From Candidatus Cloacimonas sp. 4484_275 (lineage in GTDB: Bacteria > Cloacimonadota > Cloacimonadia > Cloacimonadales > TCS61), in NCBI GenBank assembly GCA_002085205.1, contig NATF01000096.1, positions 1 through 5,869 on the forward strand: 5,869 bases of DNA, in the 5' to 3' direction. The notes below the pieces were generated by a model. That model did not search any database, was not told the origin of the DNA, and saw only the letters and a program-made list of their open reading frames with translations. Position numbers and translations under genes: made by a program. Each line of letters begins with the position of its first letter. The stretch's first letter is position 1. Of this stretch, positions 5,600 through 5,869 are shown in pieces.

Positions 5600-5869
5600 T
5601 TATTCCACATAAATATTATTTGTATAAATCCAACCTCTGCCGAAGCGCGTGATTTCCAGCCGGTAATTTCCGGGAGTTTCAATAGGAAAGAAACCTTTTT
5701 CAAATAGAATTTCATCTCTTCTTGAAATTGAATTTTTTCGCCGAAGACGGCACTCTTTCCGTTGGCGGAAATCCCGGCATAAAAATTGTAAGGATTTCCC
5801 ACTTTATAATTAACCAGATATGAATTGCCGTTTTTCAGAGCTTGCAGAATGTTTTCTTTGGAAATTTCC
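5600..5869 (-). pseudogene. C-terminal end of a PHP-domain phosphoesterase-like gene, frame-disrupted, 5' part outside window
   Basis: Two frames together make a recognisable C-terminus. From the right edge, one frame reads EISKENILQALKNGNSYLVN, then VGNPYNFYAGISANG, then GEKIQFQEE. After about 5730-5705 that frame degenerates into unlikely sequence ending at 5587. The neighbouring minus frame there reads ILFEKGFFPIETPGNYRLEI, then TRFGRGWIYTNNIYVE, and stops at 5600. The ending GxYRxEx...WIYTNxIYV is typical of the C-terminal extension of PHP-type metal-dependent phosphoesterases, as is the preceding AL..G.xY...GNPxxFY segment. That extension usually has a short strand and a 'lirnG'-like piece between the two parts, so I infer a small out-of-frame deletion rather than only a one-base slip. 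The catalytic PHP domain, if present, is outside the window. It precedes the ATPase by 36 nt. A sequencing or assembly error is possible. Confidence 0.5.

Noticed and set aside
5587..5802. Minus-strand open frame of 71 codons as an independent small gene
   Set aside because: Its first third is the in-frame part of the PHP-type C-terminus, which continues upstream past its ATG to the window edge. The rest is the out-of-frame tail after the break; the neighbouring frame carries the sensible ending.
1..5869. CRISPR arrays, tRNAs, insertion sequences, attachment repeats or Rho-independent terminators
   Set aside because: I found no spaced repeats, cloverleaf, transposase motifs, flanking direct repeats around the ATPase pair or GC-rich hairpins followed by T-runs on the minus strand. 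Gene gaps are too short to hold most of them.

Overview
The window is a dense, AT-rich bacterial directon. Every gene I can support lies on the minus strand, and the spacing is very tight: 1 to 36 nt between genes, with one 11-nt overlap. Starts are preceded by purine-rich Shine-Dalgarno sites (AGGA, GAGGA, AAGGAGG). I see no tRNA, rRNA, CRISPR array, IS element or convincing terminator. The low GC, the compact operon and a secreted amidotransferase-like protein of a type I associate with uncultured FCB-type bacteria such as Cloacimonadota suggest such an organism. That assignment is weak and is inference.

In transcription order, from high to low coordinates, the layout is as follows. (1) The 3' end of a PHP-type phosphoesterase gene, whose reading frame is broken near 5705-5730. 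(2) A RecF/OLD-like ABC-type ATPase of 416 aa. (3) A small TOPRIM-like protein, one base downstream of the ATPase, which looks cut short at its C-terminus and overlaps the next gene. (4) yhaM, an OB-fold plus HD-domain 3'-5' exoribonuclease. (5) yycJ/walJ, a metallo-beta-lactamase-fold DNA exonuclease. (6) yrbG, a Ca2+/Na+ exchanger-family membrane protein. (7) tag, 3-methyladenine DNA glycosylase I, broken by an internal deletion of about 98 nt. (8) The first 237 codons of a secreted amidotransferase-fold protein that runs off the window's left edge.

Genes 4-6 look like an intact housekeeping block for RNA turnover, DNA processing and ion exchange. Genes 2-3 are on the whole more AT-rich and resemble ATPase/TOPRIM pairs of the OLD, RloA-RloB or PARIS kind, many of which are anti-phage systems. 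They look like an accessory two-gene cassette set into the housekeeping operon. The effector-like TOPRIM partner appears truncated, so the cassette may be inactive.

The most unusual feature is a pattern. Three genes (PHP, TOPRIM, tag) each show a frame-breaking or truncating lesion within 5.9 kb, while the four genes ATPase, yhaM, yycJ and yrbG are full length. This could be real gene decay, or local collapse during assembly. Read mapping across three junctions (about 1060-1063, 3918-3931 and 5705-5730) would decide.
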